From: Bacteroides sp. CAG:443
GTDB lineage: Bacteria; Bacteroidota; Bacteroidia; Bacteroidales; Bacteroidaceae
DNA length: 17,641 nucleotides
Reading direction: 5' to 3'
NCBI GenBank assembly: GCA_000432735.1
Contig: FR887827.1
Span: 1-17,641 of the forward strand
The translations under genes and the position numbers were made by a program. Under the pieces are notes generated by a model. It saw nothing but the letters and a program-made list of their open reading frames with translations, ran no database searches and was not told where the DNA came from. Shown piece after piece: positions 1-7,866 of this stretch. Position 1 is the first letter of the stretch, and each line of letters starts with the position of its first letter.

Positions 1-174
1 TATATCGACTACAAAGATCCTGAATTCTTGAAGAAATTCTTGAATGAACAGGGTAAGATCCTTCCGCGCCGTATTACAGGTACTTCATTGAAGTTCCAGC
101 GTCGTATTGCGCAGGCTGTTAAGAGAGCTCGTCACTTGGCTTTGCTGCCTTTCGTAACTGATATGATGAAATAA
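1..174 (+). CDS. rpsR: 30S ribosomal protein bS18, C-terminal part (5' truncated by window)
   Basis: This is the open frame from base 1 to the TAA at 172-174, giving the last 57 residues of a protein that is normally about 90 residues long. The segment starts with YIDYKDPEFL, contains KILPRRITG and RRIAQAVKRARHLALLPF, and ends in a short tail. These are the hallmark bS18 motifs. bS18 binds the 30S platform beside bS6 and, in Bacteroidota, forms part of the pocket that holds the 16S rRNA 3' tail. The gene lies directly upstream of rplI (19 bases apart), as in the common rpsF-rpsR-rplI operon, so rpsF is expected just left of the window. Identity is certain; only the N-terminus is missing. Confidence 0.97.
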   Translation, partial: YIDYKDPEFLKKFLNEQGKILPRRITGTSLKFQRRIAQAVKRARHLALLPFVTDMMK

Positions 175-176
175 TT

Positions 177-184
177 AAAGGAGG
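177..184 (+). promoter_or_regulatory. Strong Shine-Dalgarno of rplI (AAAGGAGG)
   Basis: AAAGGAGG lies 9 bases before the rplI ATG and could pair over 8 bases with the 16S rRNA anti-SD. Most genes in this window have no SD at all, which is normal for Bacteroidota, so this one stands out and also confirms the rplI start. Confidence 0.85.
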
Positions 185-193
185 AATAAGAGT

Positions 194-643
194 ATGGAAA
201 TTATTTTGAAAGAAGACGTAGTTAACTTGGGCTACAAGAATGATATTGTAACCGTTAAGTCAGGTTATGGTCGTAACTATCTTATTCCGACAGGCAAAGC
301 AGTTATCGCTTCTCCGGCTGCTAAGAAAATGCTGGCTGAAGAATTGAAACAGCGTGCTCACAAATTGGAAAAGATTAAGAAAGATGCTGAAGCAGTTGCA
401 GAATCTTTGAAGGGTGTATCTTTGAAGATCGCTACAAAAGTTAGCGCTACTGGCGTTATCTATGGTTCAGTTGGTAATATTCAGATTGCTGAAGAACTTG
501 CTAAATTGGGTCACAACATCGATCGTAAGATTATCGTTGTTAAGGATGCAGTGAAGGAAGTTGGTCACTACAAAGCAATCGTTAAACTTCACAAGGAAGT
601 TTCTGTTGAAATTCCTTTCGAAGTTGTTGCAGAAGAAGCTTAA
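194..643 (+). CDS. rplI: 50S ribosomal protein bL9
   Basis: The 149-residue product matches the usual bL9 length. The N-terminal domain starts MEIILKEDVVNLGYKNDIV and carries the signature region GYGRNYLIPTGKAVIAS at about residues 24-40, followed by the long charged connecting helix (about 41-75, Lys/Glu/Ala rich). The C-terminal domain includes ATGVIYGSV (about 85-93), the region that resembles the KLFGSVT motif of other bL9 proteins. bL9 binds 23S rRNA on the large subunit and affects reading-frame fidelity. The gene is cotranscribed with rpsR and ends at a strong terminator 25 bases downstream. The start is fixed by the SD at 177-184. Confidence 0.98.
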   Translation: MEIILKEDVVNLGYKNDIVTVKSGYGRNYLIPTGKAVIASPAAKKMLAEELKQRAHKLEKIKKDAEAVAESLKGVSLKIATKVSATGVIYGSVGNIQIAEELAKLGHNIDRKIIVVKDAVKEVGHYKAIVKLHKEVSVEIPFEVVAEEA

Positions 644-668
644 TTTTGCAGTCTGTAAATACTTGATA

Positions 669-712
669 AAATCCTGAGTAGAACTTTTATTCTACTCGGG
701 ATTTCTTTTTTT
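669..712 (+). terminator. Rho-independent terminator of the rpsR-rplI operon
   Basis: A 15-bp stem (arms 669-683 and 690-704, with one G-U pair) closes a 6-base loop and is followed by a T-rich run to 712. It lies 25 bases after the rplI stop. Confidence 0.95.
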
Positions 713-912
713 ATGTCTTTGGTAAACTCTGTGCAATGAATGAATAGTGCGTATCCGGATAACATCCTATGGGGATCTGTACGATTGCTGCGAAAGAATT
801 GGAATCCACTTGTAGAGTGGAGTGGTTGTGGAAAGTGATTTTATACTTAAATTACAAGAGTTTTCTTTAGGAAGGGAAAGGGAACCTGTAGAATGAGGAA
901 ACGTAAGGGTAT
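713..912. other. Intergenic spacer between facing terminators, nothing recognised
   Basis: About 200 bases lie between the rplI terminator and the terminator of the small lipoprotein gene. I see no convincing ORF, promoter, repeat or RNA gene here. The only structure noticed is a weak 5-bp stem (CCACT/AGTGG) near 809-824, which is too short to interpret. Confidence 0.5.
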
Positions 913-951
913 AAAAAAAGTCTGAGTATGCTTTCGCATGCGCCAGACTTT
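913..951 (-). terminator. Terminator of the small lipoprotein gene
   Basis: Read on the minus strand, the outer 8-bp stem AAAGTCTG/CAGACTTT and an inner 6-bp stem close a GAAA tetraloop, followed by a T run (the A run at 913-919 on the plus strand). It lies 26 bases beyond the stop of the 977-1174 gene. Confidence 0.93.
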
Positions 952-976
952 CAATTCTCTCGAATGTTGTTCGAAA

Positions 977-1174
977 TTATTCAGCAACTACTGCTGCAGA
1001 ATCAACTGCTGCAGAATCTGCTACAACTGCTGTAGAGTCAACAACCGGAGCTGCTTCTTCTACTGTTTCAACTGCTGCTGAGTCAGCTGCTTCTTCATTG
1101 TTAGCTGCTTTGTTACCACAAGATGCGAAAGATACAGCAGCGAATGCTACGAACAAAAATACTAATTTTTTCAT
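977..1174 (-). CDS. Small Ala/Val/Asp/Glu-rich lipoprotein
   Basis: The 65-residue product has a lipoprotein signal peptide (MKKLVFLFVAFAAVSFASC, lipid Cys at 19). The mature part is only about 47 residues. It is built almost entirely of Ala, Val, Glu, Asp, Ser and Thr, with repeating DSAAV/DSTAVV units and no aromatic residue. That composition suggests an extended acidic, unfolded chain fixed to a membrane. The coding DNA holds a 14-bp repeat (990-1003 and 1005-1018) behind part of the protein repeat. The gene stands alone, with a perfect -7 element about 50 bases upstream and a strong terminator downstream, so expression is expected to be independent and possibly high. I do not recognise a function. 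Similar short lipoproteins occur in Bacteroidales genomes as hypothetical proteins. Confidence 0.85.
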   Translation of the reverse strand: MKKLVFLFVAFAAVSFASCGNKAANNEEAADSAAVETVEEAAPVVDSTAVVADSAAVDSAAVVAE

Positions 1175-1226
1175 TTTCTTTGCTTTTTTAAATCTGTAAT
1201 ACTTATGTTGTTTTCTTAAAACGCTG

Positions 1227-1234
1227 CAAAGATA
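1227..1234 (-). promoter_or_regulatory. -7 promoter element for the small lipoprotein gene
   Basis: The minus strand reads TATCTTTG, an exact match to the Bacteroidota -7 consensus TAnnTTTG, 52 bases before the ATG. No clear TTTG -33 element is present at the usual 19-21 base spacing. Confidence 0.75.
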
Positions 1235-1459
1235 TAGAGTTTTTTAATACGTTGTTCTCTTTTGAGCGTTTTTTTTCAAAAAAAATATGTTTTTAAATAG
1301 TTTTCTTCCTAAAAGATGTTTCCTGATAAGGTAAATACGTAAATCTTTCGTATATTTAAACGATTTTTCCCTTTTTCTCTGAAGGGACGGGCATATTTCC
1401 AGAGGAGAGACTCTTTTTGATCCTGATTTTATCTTTTCTTGGGGGTAAGATGAGGTAGT
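1235..1459. other. AT-rich intergenic spacer between divergent promoters
   Basis: This stretch separates the divergent promoters of the small lipoprotein gene and mtaB. It is AT-rich with long T and A runs (about 1268-1286). I see no ORF or strong hairpin; two stems of about 5 bp near 1402-1415 and 1429-1452 are too weak to call. Confidence 0.5.
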
Positions 1460-1493
1460 TATCTTTGTGTTCAGATAATAATGCGTAACTTTG
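1460..1493 (+). promoter_or_regulatory. Promoter of mtaB-glycosyltransferase operon (two tandem -7-like elements)
   Basis: TAACTTTG at 1486-1493 fits the TAnnTTTG consensus and would give a leader of about 15-20 bases. TATCTTTG at 1460-1467 also fits perfectly. Its TTTG (1464-1467) could act either as the -33 element of the downstream promoter (18-base spacing, slightly short) or as a second -7. Confidence 0.75.
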
Positions 1494-1517
1494 CAATTCG
1501 AATCATTATATTAACGT

Positions 1518-2834
1518 ATGACAGATACCACTATTTTTCAGAATAAAAAAGCTGTTTATTATACATTGGGCTGCAAACTGAATTTTGCAGAAACTTCCAC
1601 TATCGGTAAAATACTGAAGGAAGCGGGTGTGCGTACCGCTCGTAAGGGCGAGCAGGCGGACATTTGTGTAATCAATACCTGTTCGGTGACCGAAATGGCG
1701 GATAAGAAATGCCGGCAAGCCATTCATCGTCTGGCAAAAGAACATCCGGGTGCCTTTATTGTGGTAACAGGATGCTATGCTCAGTTGAAGCCGGGACAGG
1801 TGGCAGACATTGAAGGAGTAGATCTTGTATTGGGAGCCGAACAGAAAGGCGACCTGATGAAATATTTGGGCAATCTGGAGAAACACGAGCATGGTGAGGC
1901 TATCACCACGGCTACAAAGGATATCCGTACCTTTGTGCCTTCGTGTTCCAAGGGCGACCGAACGCGCTATTTCCTGAAGGTGCAGGACGGGTGCGATTAT
2001 TTCTGTTCCTACTGTACCATTCCGTTTGCGCGCGGTCGAAGCCGTAATGGAAAGATTGCCGATCTGGTAGAACAGGCTCGGCAGGTAGCGGCAGAAGGCG
2101 GCAAGGAAATCGTGCTGACGGGTGTCAACATCGGTGACTTTGGCAAGACTACAGGAGAAAGTTTCTTCGATCTGGTGAAAGCACTCGACGAGGTGGAAGG
2201 TATTGAACGTTACCGTATCTCTTCCATCGAACCTAATCTGCTCACCGACGAGATAATAGAATATGTATCTCGTTCGCGCCGTTTTATGCCTCATTTCCAT
2301 ATCCCATTGCAATCGGGATGCGACGAGGTGCTGAAGCTGATGCGCCGCCGTTACGATACGGCACTCTTTGCACACAAGATACAGAAGATTAAATCGCTGA
2401 TGCCCGATGCCTTTATCGGCGTGGACGTGATTGTGGGTACGCGCGGAGAGACTCCGGAATATTTTGAACAGGCTTACGAGTTTATACGTAGTCTGGATGT
2501 AACCCAGTTGCATGTGTTCAGCTATTCGGAACGTCCCGGAACACAGGCGCTGAAGATCGATTATGTGGTTTCTCCCGAAGATAAACATCAGAGAAGCCAG
2601 CGTCTTTTGGCTTTGTCGGACGAAAAGACAAAAGCATTCTATGCCCGTCACATCGGACAGGAGGCCACCGTGCTGATGGAGCATTCCAAAACCGGAACGC
2701 CAATGCATGGGTTTACGGCAAATTATATCCGTGTGGAGTTGAATCACGACGACAATCTGGACAATCATCTGGTACGGGTTCGTCTGGGCGACTTCAATGA
2801 AGAAGGTACTGCACTGAAAGGTACAATGATATGA
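1518..2834 (+). CDS. mtaB: tRNA N6-threonylcarbamoyladenosine(37)-C2 methylthiotransferase MtaB
   Basis: This 438-residue radical-SAM enzyme should convert t6A37 to ms2t6A37 in ANN-decoding tRNAs. The N-terminal methylthiotransferase domain (about 12-125) shows the three ligands of the auxiliary Fe-S cluster at Cys19 (TLGCKLNFAET), Cys55 (INTCSVTEMAD) and Cys86 (VTGCYAQ). The radical-SAM domain follows with CxxxCxxC at Cys159, Cys163 and Cys166 (DGCDYFCSYCTIPFARG). The C-terminal 70 residues fit a divergent TRAM-type RNA-binding domain. The LGCKLNFAET and IPFARGRSR signatures favour MtaB over MiaB or RimO. The ATG sits 25 bases after the -7 element, with no SD. Its last four bases (ATGA) overlap the start of the next gene, so translation is probably coupled. 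Confidence 0.95.
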   Translation: MTDTTIFQNKKAVYYTLGCKLNFAETSTIGKILKEAGVRTARKGEQADICVINTCSVTEMADKKCRQAIHRLAKEHPGAFIVVTGCYAQLKPGQVADIEGVDLVLGAEQKGDLMKYLGNLEKHEHGEAITTATKDIRTFVPSCSKGDRTRYFLKVQDGCDYFCSYCTIPFARGRSRNGKIADLVEQARQVAAEGGKEIVLTGVNIGDFGKTTGESFFDLVKALDEVEGIERYRISSIEPNLLTDEIIEYVSRSRRFMPHFHIPLQSGCDEVLKLMRRRYDTALFAHKIQKIKSLMPDAFIGVDVIVGTRGETPEYFEQAYEFIRSLDVTQLHVFSYSERPGTQALKIDYVVSPEDKHQRSQRLLALSDEKTKAFYARHIGQEATVLMEHSKTGTPMHGFTANYIRVELNHDDNLDNHLVRVRLGDFNEEGTALKGTMI

Positions 2835-3856
2835 ACAAGGTTTCTGTAGTCATCTTGAACTGGAACGGAGCCGAAATGCTTCGCCGCTTTCTGCCTTCCG
2901 TGCTGGCTGGTTCTGCTGGTGAGGGGATAGAAGTGTGCGTAGCAGACAACGGGTCTTCCGATGACTCCTGCCGCATACTGGAGCAGGAGTTTCCAGCAGT
3001 CCGTCTGATTCGTCTGGATCGGAATTACGGCTTTGCCGACGGTTACAACAAGGCTTTCGAACAAGTTGACGCCGAATATGCCGTACTGCTCAACAGCGAC
3101 GTGGAGGTGTCTCCCGGCTGGCTGACTCCGATGGTGGAATATATGGACCTTCATCCGGATGTAGCAGCGTGTCAGCCTAAACTGCTCGACTGGAAGCAGA
3201 AGGATCGTTTTGAATATGCCGGAGCGGCCGGAGGGTTTATCGACCGCTACGGCTATCCGTTCTGTCGCGGGCGTATCTTCGAGGTCGTAGAAAAAGACAA
3301 AGGACAATATGACACACCGATATCTGTTTTTTGGGCAACAGGAGCTGCGTTGTTTATCCGGTTGGATAAATATCGTGAAGTAGGCGGTCTGGACGGACGT
3401 TTCTTTGCCCACATGGAGGAGATAGACTTGTGCTGGCGTTTGCGAAGCCGTGGTTACAAACTCTTCTGCCTGCCCGAAAGCAAAGTCTGGCATGTAGGAG
3501 GAGCTACGCTGAAGAAAGAGAATCCGCGGAAGACCTTTCTGAATTTCCGCAATAACCTGCTGATGCTGTATAAAAACCTTCCTCCCGAAGAATTGCGTCC
3601 GGTCATGAATATACGGGCTTGTCTGGACTATGTGGCAGCATGTGTCTTTTTGCTGAAAGGCGACTGGGGAAATTTCCGTGCCGTGATACAGGCGAGAAAA
3701 GAATATGCCCGTCTGCGTCCGCAGTTTAAAGCCGACCGGCAGGAGAACCTGGACAAGGCAGTTGGCTTTAATGTGTCGGGGCGTTTTTCGTTCAGCATCT
3801 TGTGGCAGTCGAAGGTATGGGGACATAAGAAATACTCGGACCTGCCGGTCAAATGA
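2831..3856 (+). CDS. Glycosyltransferase family 2 (GT-A fold)
   Basis: The 341-residue product has the GT2 nucleotide-sugar-binding start SVVILNWNG (5-13), followed by ADNGSSDDS (38-46). The metal-binding DxD-like site is LLNSDVEV (86-93). An acceptor or catalytic region of the rhamnosyltransferase-like subgroup follows, with GAALFIR (171-177), the HMEEIDLCWRL stretch (194-204) and VWHVGGATLKK. No clear membrane span is visible, so a cytoplasmic or membrane-associated enzyme adding a sugar to a surface glycan or lipid carrier is likely. The donor and acceptor cannot be read from sequence. It overlaps mtaB by four bases (ATGA), so the two are cotranscribed, although no shared pathway is obvious. 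The base composition is GC-richer than the pilus operon. Confidence 0.92.
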   Translation: MNKVSVVILNWNGAEMLRRFLPSVLAGSAGEGIEVCVADNGSSDDSCRILEQEFPAVRLIRLDRNYGFADGYNKAFEQVDAEYAVLLNSDVEVSPGWLTPMVEYMDLHPDVAACQPKLLDWKQKDRFEYAGAAGGFIDRYGYPFCRGRIFEVVEKDKGQYDTPISVFWATGAALFIRLDKYREVGGLDGRFFAHMEEIDLCWRLRSRGYKLFCLPESKVWHVGGATLKKENPRKTFLNFRNNLLMLYKNLPPEELRPVMNIRACLDYVAACVFLLKGDWGNFRAVIQARKEYARLRPQFKADRQENLDKAVGFNVSGRFSFSILWQSKVWGHKKYSDLPVK

Positions 3857-3912
3857 AAGTTAATAAAATATAAACACAGATTCCATCTCTGTCAGGCCCC
3901 GTCGAAAAGTCG

Positions 3913-3920
3913 TAAATTTG
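3913..3920 (+). promoter_or_regulatory. -7 promoter element of folD
   Basis: TAAATTTG matches TAnnTTTG and lies 37 bases before the folD ATG. No good -33 TTTG is seen at the normal spacing. Confidence 0.65.
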
Positions 3921-3957
3921 TTAGTACTATGAATAACCTAATATAGCAGTTTGTATT

Positions 3958-4842
3958 ATGACACTGATTAATGGAAAAGAGGTTTCGGAACAGGTCAAGC
4001 AAGAAATTGCTGCCGAAGTAGCCGATATTGTTGCCCATGGAGGCAAGCGCCCGCATCTGGCTGCGGTGCTGGTAGGACACGACGGAGGAAGTGAAACGTA
4101 CGTAGCCGCAAAGGTCAAGGCATGTGAAGTATGCGGTTTCAAGTCTACGCTCATCCGCTACGAAAGCGATGTAACCGAAGAAGAGCTGCTGGCAAAAGTG
4201 CGCGAGTTGAACAACGATCCCGATATTGACGGATTTATCGTGCAGTTGCCTCTGCCCAAGCATATCTCCGAGCAGAAAGTGATTGAAACCATAGACTACC
4301 GCAAGGATGTAGACGGTTTCCATCCTATCAACGTAGGGCGATTGTCGATTGGTCTTCCTTGTTACGTATCGGCTACTCCAAATGGAATTTTGGAATTGCT
4401 GAGACGCTATAACATCGAAACTCAGGGCAAGAAATGTGTGATTTTGGGAAGAAGCAACATCGTAGGCAAGCCGATGGCGATGCTGATGATGCAGAAAGCC
4501 TATCCGGGCGATGCTACGGTTACGGTTTGTCACAGCCGGAGCAAGGATCTTGTAAGAGAATGCCGTGAAGCAGATATTATTATTGCAGCCATGGGACAGC
4601 CCAACTTTGTGAAAGCCGACATGGTAAAAGAAGGTGCAGTAGTGATTGACGTAGGTACTACGCGTGTACCCGATGCAACAAAGAAGTCGGGCTTTAAACT
4701 GACAGGCGACGTGAAATTCGATGAAGTTGCTCCTAAATGTTCGTACATCACTCCGGTTCCGGGAGGAGTAGGACCGATGACCATCGTATCGTTGATGAAG
4801 AATACGTTGCTTGCCGGAAAGAAGGCTATTTACAAAGACTGA
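3958..4842 (+). CDS. folD: Bifunctional methylenetetrahydrofolate dehydrogenase / methenyltetrahydrofolate cyclohydrolase
   Basis: The 294-residue product has typical FolD length. It interconverts 5,10-methylene-, 5,10-methenyl- and 10-formyl-tetrahydrofolate, supplying one-carbon units for purines and formyl-Met. The catalytic region shows Tyr48 and Lys52 (ETYVAAKVKAC), then the signature IVQLPLPKHI and DVDGFHPINVGRL. The Rossmann domain follows with VILGRSNIVGKPMAML, CHSRSKDL, IIAAMGQPNFV and VIDVGTTRV, and the C-terminal signature ITPVPGGVGPMT is present. The gene has its own -7 element and ends before a bidirectional terminator. It is convergent with the pilus operon and marks the edge of the core-like region. 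Confidence 0.98.
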   Translation: MTLINGKEVSEQVKQEIAAEVADIVAHGGKRPHLAAVLVGHDGGSETYVAAKVKACEVCGFKSTLIRYESDVTEEELLAKVRELNNDPDIDGFIVQLPLPKHISEQKVIETIDYRKDVDGFHPINVGRLSIGLPCYVSATPNGILELLRRYNIETQGKKCVILGRSNIVGKPMAMLMMQKAYPGDATVTVCHSRSKDLVRECREADIIIAAMGQPNFVKADMVKEGAVVIDVGTTRVPDATKKSGFKLTGDVKFDEVAPKCSYITPVPGGVGPMTIVSLMKNTLLAGKKAIYKD

Positions 4843-4904
4843 TCCCCATGGGGGATGCACACCCTCAACCATAGGAAAGCAGTTTTAAAATAAAATTGCC
4901 GAAG

Positions 4905-4960
4905 CAAAAATCTCCTGCTTTTAGCCATCAATAAACAAAGGCTAAAGCAGGAGATTTTTG
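4905..4960. terminator. Bidirectional terminator between folD and the pilus operon
   Basis: A 21-bp stem with a single bulged T (arms 4905-4926 and 4940-4960, loop of 13 bases) has A5 and T5 tracts at its base. The transcript therefore ends in U-rich sequence on either strand. It sits 63 bases after the folD stop and 43 bases beyond the stop of the last pilus gene. Confidence 0.93.
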
Positions 4961-5002
4961 TGTTATGATTGATAGATGATCTGTCAGTATTAGGTTACCG
5001 GG

Positions 5003-7840
5003 CTATTGCTGTAATTGTAAATTCAACGTTGGCGACTTCAACAATTCCGTAATGGTTGTTTGGCCTACATAGACATTCGTATCATTTAAGGGCGAATAAA
5101 TCACCTTCAATTCTTCATCTTCGGTAAAGTCGTATTCGCCACGGAGAGTCAACTGATAGATTCCTGTACTTTCGCCAATGGTTGCAGTTACAGTAAACGC
5201 CCCGATACGTGTACCATCCGATTTCTCCAAAGCAATGAAAGGAGAAGTCGTCTGGAATGTATAGCCATTATTAATCTTTATATTCCCGCTAAGAATCTGA
5301 TTCTTTATCGTAATCTCATCTTCATAAAACGCCACATTTCCGCTTATTTCGCTGATTGTTACGGTTTCAGCACTTACGACGTCTTTTGTTAGCATGTCCA
5401 ATGTATAGTTTTGGGCACTTAGGTCTGTAATGGTCCATACGTACCCGTCCAGCTCATTGTCCCATACAACAGCATCCTTGTTTGCCGGTTCCAGATTTTG
5501 GGTTTTGATGAGGATTTTACAGGAAGATACGGTATGGCTTCCCAAATCGGGGGTGATACTTAGTGCTACCTTCTGTCCTGTACCGTAGGGTAATGAAAGC
5601 TCTTTAGCATTATTAGCTTGTAAGTTAAAGTTATACGCTTCCGGATTATTGACACGAGTAACAATAGCTGACTTATAGCAATGGTCAGCATCTTTGTTAT
5701 CGGTACTGGCAGCCGCAATACGAGCATAACCTTCACATTGAGCCGAAACCGTGCGGAAAGGAATGGATACAAGGTATCTGGTGTTATTGTTTTCATTATA
5801 TGTTGCGTCTTCTGGAACCGTATAGATAAAATATCGGCCTGCATCGGGGGCATCATATTGGGTTTCGCTTAAACCATCGACTCGATCACCTTCCTGATGT
5901 CCAGGTTCTACCGCCTTGTCCATGTAGATACGTATGTTCGTTCCTGCCGGCTGCTTTCCTGCCGGAGTACTGTCTTCCAGATAGAATTTTAAATTGAAAG
6001 TCTGTCCTTTTATGGGAGCAATCTCACGTTCGTAAGTACCGGATGCTTGATTACCATTCAATGTCGTTTCGTAAATAATAATCTTCTGGTCAGCATACTC
6101 ATCATTCACCATATTGATAGTTCGTTCTATCGTATTGAAATACGGTGCTTCCAGAAACCAGGTCAATACCTCGTTCTCCGTTGCAGGATTGCCAGGGTTA
6201 TCAGGGTAACTGTTTATCAGCGTTTTGAAGTCCACACGATGCAAGCCCGGCTTGTCGGCTTTGTATACATATTTGTAATCCCAGTCTCGTTCTACCTTCA
6301 CTCCATCTATGGTGAAAGCGGTTTCTTCCTCTATCACTTCCAACTGGTTGTTTGTGTTTGCATCGAACAGGTTGCACGAAATTTTGCACTCTACCGGGAA
6401 AAGTTCTTCGGGATAGGTGTCGGGTATATTGAATACAATAGACACCGGTTCGCCGGAACGTCTCGGTACTGAACTGGAAGTCCATACCGGTGCAAAGTCG
6501 AATTTATTCAAATAGACAATCTGTATGGTGCGCGGATACTTTCCTGCCTTTATCTGTAACGTACCATATTGGGGAGTATCGGCTATTTCATTCAGGGAAA
6601 CAGTCACACTTCCCTTACCGGTAGCGGGATCATACTGTAAATTCAGGTCGCTGCTTGCCAGTCCTTCGTTGGAAAGCCAAGTAGCAGTTACCTGATCGGA
6701 CGTAATTCCTCCTGTGCAGGTAAAGTTGATGACCTCATCTTTTCGTTCCGTATAGATTCGGGTTGTTTCTCCCTCAATCGTCAGCGCAGAAGTTCCGTCG
6801 CCGATGGAAGGCAGTTCATTATCTATAGATACCCATACGTTATTGGCAGCTACGCCATTTTTTGCTTCCTCAAAGGTGGCATATCCCAATGTGGTTGGGG
6901 GAGCACTATGGAAGTTGAAAATATAACGGTGATTGCGGATAATTTTGTACGGATTGGATTGATTATCTACAATCATCAGCTTGTAATATTTGCCGTCAAT
7001 CTTAAAGATGGCGAACATCGGATCATCCTGTGCATTTTCATGCTCGAAAATATACCGTAATCCCCAGTCATTCTGTACTTCCGTATCCTCCGGATCGGTT
7101 GCCTTTATCAGATCTTCACCAGAGCAGAGTGTCACATAATCGTGGACAGCACGTCCTTGGCTCTCTGTTGTTAAATCGAAATCGAACGGATTTGTTTCAT
7201 TCTGATGATTGTAAGGAACGACCGTACCCTTGGCGTATGTATTACAAATGGCAAAACCTTGAATATTCAGATTTAAATTGTTCTTATTATATGTAATAGC
7301 CGCCTGATTGCGGTAAAGTATGATCGGCGATGTGGAGTTATCTTTAAAATATGAAGTCAACTCGGTTTCTGATTTAAAAACTTTCCGACCCCAATATACC
7401 AGTCGGCCCGAAGAAGAGGTAAAACGGGTCATTACTTCTTTTTCTGTACGGTTCAGCAATTCGCTGTCGTCCACATCTGCCGCATTATAGTTGGCTATAA
7501 AGTGGATGCAGCGCACCGTGCTGGGGATAGAAGGGGTAGAGAATGTACCTCCCTCATTGGTCTCTGTTTTTTGGTATGTAACTTCATTTGCTCGTACATG
7601 CCCTAAATAATAACCGCTTTCATTGAAGAGGAACAGCCAGATAGATGAAACAGGCTCTCCGTCGGGGTCAATAGAGCGGGTATTGACTACCGTATTTCCC
7701 GGTATCGTAAAACTGAACCGAAGGCTCAGTTCATCGGGCAGGCTGGTATTACCGCCTGTCTTTCCCATATCCGGGTCGACACAGCCAGAAAGCATCGTTA
7801 CGATGCCTGCTATGAGATAGAATGCTATTTTCTTAATCAT
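5003..7840 (-). CDS. Large multidomain fimbrillin-like lipoprotein, last gene of the pilus operon (945 aa)
   Basis: The signal peptide ends in a lipobox (MLSGC, Cys20). Residues about 37-342 look like a FimA/Mfa1-superfamily pilin domain. It has a first strand LSLRFSFTIPG, then NTRS with Arg55 in the position of the maturation cleavage, a second strand SSIWLFLFNESGYYLG, and a late strand RNHRYIFNF (302-310). Residues about 350-444 form a probable beta-sandwich ending RTIQIVYL (437-444). About 500 further residues, rich in beta-type sequence, carry no motif I can name. Unlike its neighbours it lacks the Trp-containing terminal strand motif after the pilin domain. Ending the operon and being the largest subunit, it is a good candidate for a tip or accessory adhesin. 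No von Willebrand A-type metal site, as in P. gingivalis Mfa5, is visible. It may correspond to a Bacteroidales DUF4906-type protein, but that needs a profile search. Confidence 0.85.
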   Translation of the reverse strand: MIKKIAFYLIAGIVTMLSGCVDPDMGKTGGNTSLPDELSLRFSFTIPGNTVVNTRSIDPDGEPVSSIWLFLFNESGYYLGHVRANEVTYQKTETNEGGTFSTPSIPSTVRCIHFIANYNAADVDDSELLNRTEKEVMTRFTSSSGRLVYWGRKVFKSETELTSYFKDNSTSPIILYRNQAAITYNKNNLNLNIQGFAICNTYAKGTVVPYNHQNETNPFDFDLTTESQGRAVHDYVTLCSGEDLIKATDPEDTEVQNDWGLRYIFEHENAQDDPMFAIFKIDGKYYKLMIVDNQSNPYKIIRNHRYIFNFHSAPPTTLGYATFEEAKNGVAANNVWVSIDNELPSIGDGTSALTIEGETTRIYTERKDEVINFTCTGGITSDQVTATWLSNEGLASSDLNLQYDPATGKGSVTVSLNEIADTPQYGTLQIKAGKYPRTIQIVYLNKFDFAPVWTSSSVPRRSGEPVSIVFNIPDTYPEELFPVECKISCNLFDANTNNQLEVIEEETAFTIDGVKVERDWDYKYVYKADKPGLHRVDFKTLINSYPDNPGNPATENEVLTWFLEAPYFNTIERTINMVNDEYADQKIIIYETTLNGNQASGTYEREIAPIKGQTFNLKFYLEDSTPAGKQPAGTNIRIYMDKAVEPGHQEGDRVDGLSETQYDAPDAGRYFIYTVPEDATYNENNNTRYLVSIPFRTVSAQCEGYARIAAASTDNKDADHCYKSAIVTRVNNPEAYNFNLQANNAKELSLPYGTGQKVALSITPDLGSHTVSSCKILIKTQNLEPANKDAVVWDNELDGYVWTITDLSAQNYTLDMLTKDVVSAETVTISEISGNVAFYEDEITIKNQILSGNIKINNGYTFQTTSPFIALEKSDGTRIGAFTVTATIGESTGIYQLTLRGEYDFTEDEELKVIYSPLNDTNVYVGQTTITELLKSPTLNLQLQQ

Positions 7841-7866
7841 AACTTATTCTTTTTTACTTCGAAAGG

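Noticed and set aside
1402..1420. Terminator-like hairpin before mtaB
   Set aside because: The stem is only 4-5 bp and no transcript is expected to end there.
1506..2768. Long open frame (420 codons) on the minus strand opposite mtaB
   Set aside because: It mirrors the strongly supported mtaB gene, has no recognisable motif or signal, and its length follows from the codon bias of the sense gene. The same holds for 2765-3826 and 3892-4872 opposite the GT2 and folD genes.
5003..7840. Mfa5-type von Willebrand A domain in the terminal subunit
   Set aside because: No DxSxS metal-site motif or other vWA signature is visible in any of the large subunits.
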